Under the pieces are notes generated by a model. The model saw only the letters and a program-made list of their open reading frames with translations, had not been told where the DNA came from and did not search any database. The position numbers and the translations under genes were made by a program. Of a stretch of 20,735 nucleotides of DNA, positions 18,784 through 20,735 are shown piece after piece; positions within the stretch are counted from its first letter, which is position 1; each line of letters opens with the position of its first letter. This DNA is from Syncephalis plumigaleata (lineage: Eukaryota; Zoopagomycota; Zoopagomycetes; Zoopagales; Piptocephalidaceae): assembly GCA_025201365.1 (NCBI GenBank), contig JAIXMF010000249.1, positions 1 to 20,735 on the forward strand. Reading direction: 5' to 3'.

Positions 18784-20735
18784 CTATTCGTTCGCGTACA
18801 TTGCGTCAATGTTTGATTTGAAGTGACGGTAAATGTCGTTGCGCTTCAACTTTTGCGCTGCCGTCAATAGACCATTCTGCGCCGTCCATTCCTCCTCGCA
18901 CAGGTAGACATCACCGATAAGTTCGGCACCACGTAGTCCTTGTGCCTTCGCCTCGGTGAGAATCTCCTCTAGTGCTCGTTTGCGAACGGCAGGCTCCTCG
19001 CATAGATCGCCTACACCGCCCGATAGGCCGAGTTCACTGCCAATACGTTGGATCTCCTTCTCGGGTGGATGAACGAGAGCAACGGCACGGCTACGTGAAC
19101 TGTCGGCGTATACACAAATGTTGGCCACGACATGCGCCGTCTTATAAACACTCTCGATCTTCTCAAGGGCGATGTACTCGCCATGCGACAGCTTGACCAG
19201 ATTCTTCTTACGATCAATGATCGACAATGTGCCATCGGAATTCCACTGGCCAACATCGCCAGTCATCAACCAGCCATCCTCCGTGAATGTCTCCGCGGTA
19301 ACGGTGGGATTCTTGTAGTAGCCATTGACGACCGCCGGTCCACGCACCCAGACCTCACCCTGTGGCACATCGGCATTGGCGTAGTAGCCTGCCTCGGGCA
19401 CGTCGACCAGCTTGACCTCCACGCATGGCACGGGAGCACCGCTCGATTTAAGTTGGAACATCTCGGGACTAAGGATCGAGCACATGCCACAACTCTCGGT
19501 CATGCCGTAGCCCTGCAAGATTGGACACACCGTCACACTGAGGAATTGCTGGGAAGCAGCACTGATGGCGGCACCACCGCTAAGTGCGAAGCGTAGTCTG
19601 CCACCAGTTTGCTCGCGAATTTGTCGGAATACCGGATCGAGGAATCCAGTTGGGAGACCCGCTTGCATGAGGGTCCATTTCAATTGGAAGGCCGCGTGGA
19701 AGATGTTCTGAACCAGCTTGCTCGCAGAGTGTAACTTGGTAAGTACCGCTTTACGAATGGTATCCCATACAGCGGGCACACCTGTCATAATGGTGGGACG
19801 AAGCTCGCATAGATCGCCGCGACAATTGCGAACACTCGTGTCGGTAAGGGTACGTGGTGAGCCATAGCCAATCTGAACTCCCCAGATACACAGATATGCT
19901 CGACGACAAACTCCAATACGTGAGCCAATGGCAAATAGGCCAGGATACATCCTCGAGACTGACGAATGTCTCGATTAGTAGTCCAATGCCACCCACTATC
20001 ATATGAATAAATAAATAACTTATTAGTACAATATTACCGTATCAATGTAGAAATAGAAATGCAAGCTAATCGTGTTTAGCAACTACTTACCAGCTGCAAT
20101 GAGATTGCTATGCTTGATCATGACACCCTTTGGATTACCGGTGGGAACCGCTGGTGTACATAATACAAGCGATATCCTCTGGCTTGGGTGGTACCGGTGG
20201 ATATTCGTTAATGCCGGCATTGCCTGCTTCCTCCACTTCCGATAGATGGATAACTTGTACATTGGGGATTTCCGGTAGATTCGACGTCTTGTCACCGTTA
20301 TAGATGACATAACGTAGACCGGGTGTGCTATCGCCTAGTTTAGCCACTACTGGTAGTAGACTGGCATGTGCAAATAGAATTTGACTTTCCGTCTCGTTCA
20401 ACGCGTGTACCAATCCCTCCACGCCAAGTGTATCATAAGCGGTGGCAATGGTGGCAGACTGAGAGAAGCAACCTAGTAAGTGTAAATATTGAATAGAACG
20501 ATGATGACAATGAGTAAGTATACAAGTTCATATGTATGTATTACACTAGTATGATGTAATCACTTACCATGTGCGACTAACATCCAATCAGCACTATAAC
20601 GATGGAATAACACAATTGAATATACACATAAAATGATAAGTACTCGATTAGCTTATTGATCGTATAACGTACCTGGTCGAGTTGAAGATCAATAGACGGT
20701 CGCCCGCTTGAAGCTGGCATCGAGCACGTAGACCT
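18784..20735 (-). CDS. Long-chain acyl-CoA synthetase, 3' part, with three frame disruptions
   Basis: Adenylate-forming enzyme that activates fatty acids to acyl-CoA through an acyl-AMP intermediate (Faa/FadD family). Four minus-strand exons are visible: 20735-20673 (5' end outside the window), 20593-20568 (26 nt), 20472-20091 and 19995-18784. Motifs in order: LLIFNST, ADWMLVAHG, the P-loop YTSGS then TGNPKGVMIKHSN, AYLPLAHVLE, IGYGSPRTLTD, GYGMTESCG, GWLMTGDVGQW, IIDRKKNLVKLSHGEYI (FACS signature) and NGLLTAAQKLKRN (C-terminal lysine region). No peroxisomal SKL-type end. The frame breaks three times: inside the P-loop (extra base in GGG, 20143-20145), near 19944-19953 and near 19886-19898 (one base missing at each). 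The last ~370 codons are intact and highly conserved. Either a pseudogene or local sequence error. Family is certain, function of this copy is not. Confidence 0.85.
19996..20090 (-). other. LACS intron (95 nt)
   Basis: Minus-strand donor GTAAGT (20090 downward), branch TACTAAT (20028-20022), acceptor GATAG ending at 19996. It joins LIAA to VGGIGLL in frame, as expected for LACS. Confidence 0.8.
20473..20567 (-). other. LACS intron (95 nt)
   Basis: Minus-strand donor GTAAGT after GCACATG, acceptor TTACTAG ending at 20473. It restores GGT (Gly) and the reading LVAHG-CFSQSATIATAYDTLG typical of the family. Confidence 0.75.
20594..20672 (-). other. LACS intron (79 nt)
   Basis: Minus-strand donor GTACGT after TCGACCAG, branch-like CTAAT, acceptor TATAG ending at 20594. 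It leaves a 26-nt exon encoding ADWMLVAH. Confidence 0.75.

Noticed and set aside
1-20735. tRNA genes, rRNA and CRISPR arrays
   Set aside because: A reading for B-box GGTTCGANTCC-like sequences on both strands found none in a tRNA context. There are no regularly spaced repeats with unique spacers, and the window is eukaryotic.

Overview
The window is eukaryotic nuclear DNA, most likely from a fungus. Four spliced genes or gene parts have short spliceosomal introns (58-95 nt) with GTAAGT-type donors, and several have TACTAAT/CTAAC-like branch sites. Intergenic DNA is AT-rich and full of microsatellites, and some genes have TATA boxes and AATAAA signals. A Vpr-type secreted subtilase, a fungal-type long-chain acyl-CoA synthetase (LACS) and PX/PB1 scaffold proteins fit an early-diverging filamentous fungus (Zoopagomycota or Mucoromycota). 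That placement is inference.

Left region (1-3000). A probable 3' end of a plus-strand gene (to 107) is followed by a large imperfect inverted duplication. Its arms, about 167-920 and 2200-2952, carry two tail-to-tail paralogues (597-1109 + and 1932-2522 -). They encode Ser-rich proteins with two PPxY motifs and Cys-rich ends. Promoter and N-terminal half are almost identical between copies, while the C-terminal coding parts have diverged strongly. A hAT-like terminus abuts the right end.

Centre-left (3565-8968). An intronless secreted subtilisin-like protease (3565-5664) is followed by two more low-complexity proteins with Cys-containing tails (6214-6954 and 8240-8968). The second repeats the PSPPxYV motif of the duplicated pair, so at least three members of one PPxY protein class lie within 9 kb.

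Centre-right (9554-18062). A possible 64-residue minus-strand protein precedes a three-exon gene (10115-13279, 1010 aa predicted) with an insert-split PX domain and a C-terminal PB1 domain. About 2 kb of microsatellite-rich DNA separates it from a two-exon gene (15287-18062, 905 aa) that ends in a related PB1 domain but shows no PX. PX and PB1 domains typically recruit partners to phosphoinositide membranes (Bem1/Scd2, p40phox), so this pair may be scaffold paralogues for polarity or oxidase complexes.

Right end (18784-20735, minus). The 3' part of a LACS gene is spread over four exons. Three separate frame disruptions lie within about 260 bp, one of them inside the ATP/AMP-binding P-loop. 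It is either a decaying gene or a badly sequenced patch. A perfect 17-bp (with G-U) RNA hairpin lies 28 nt after its stop codon.
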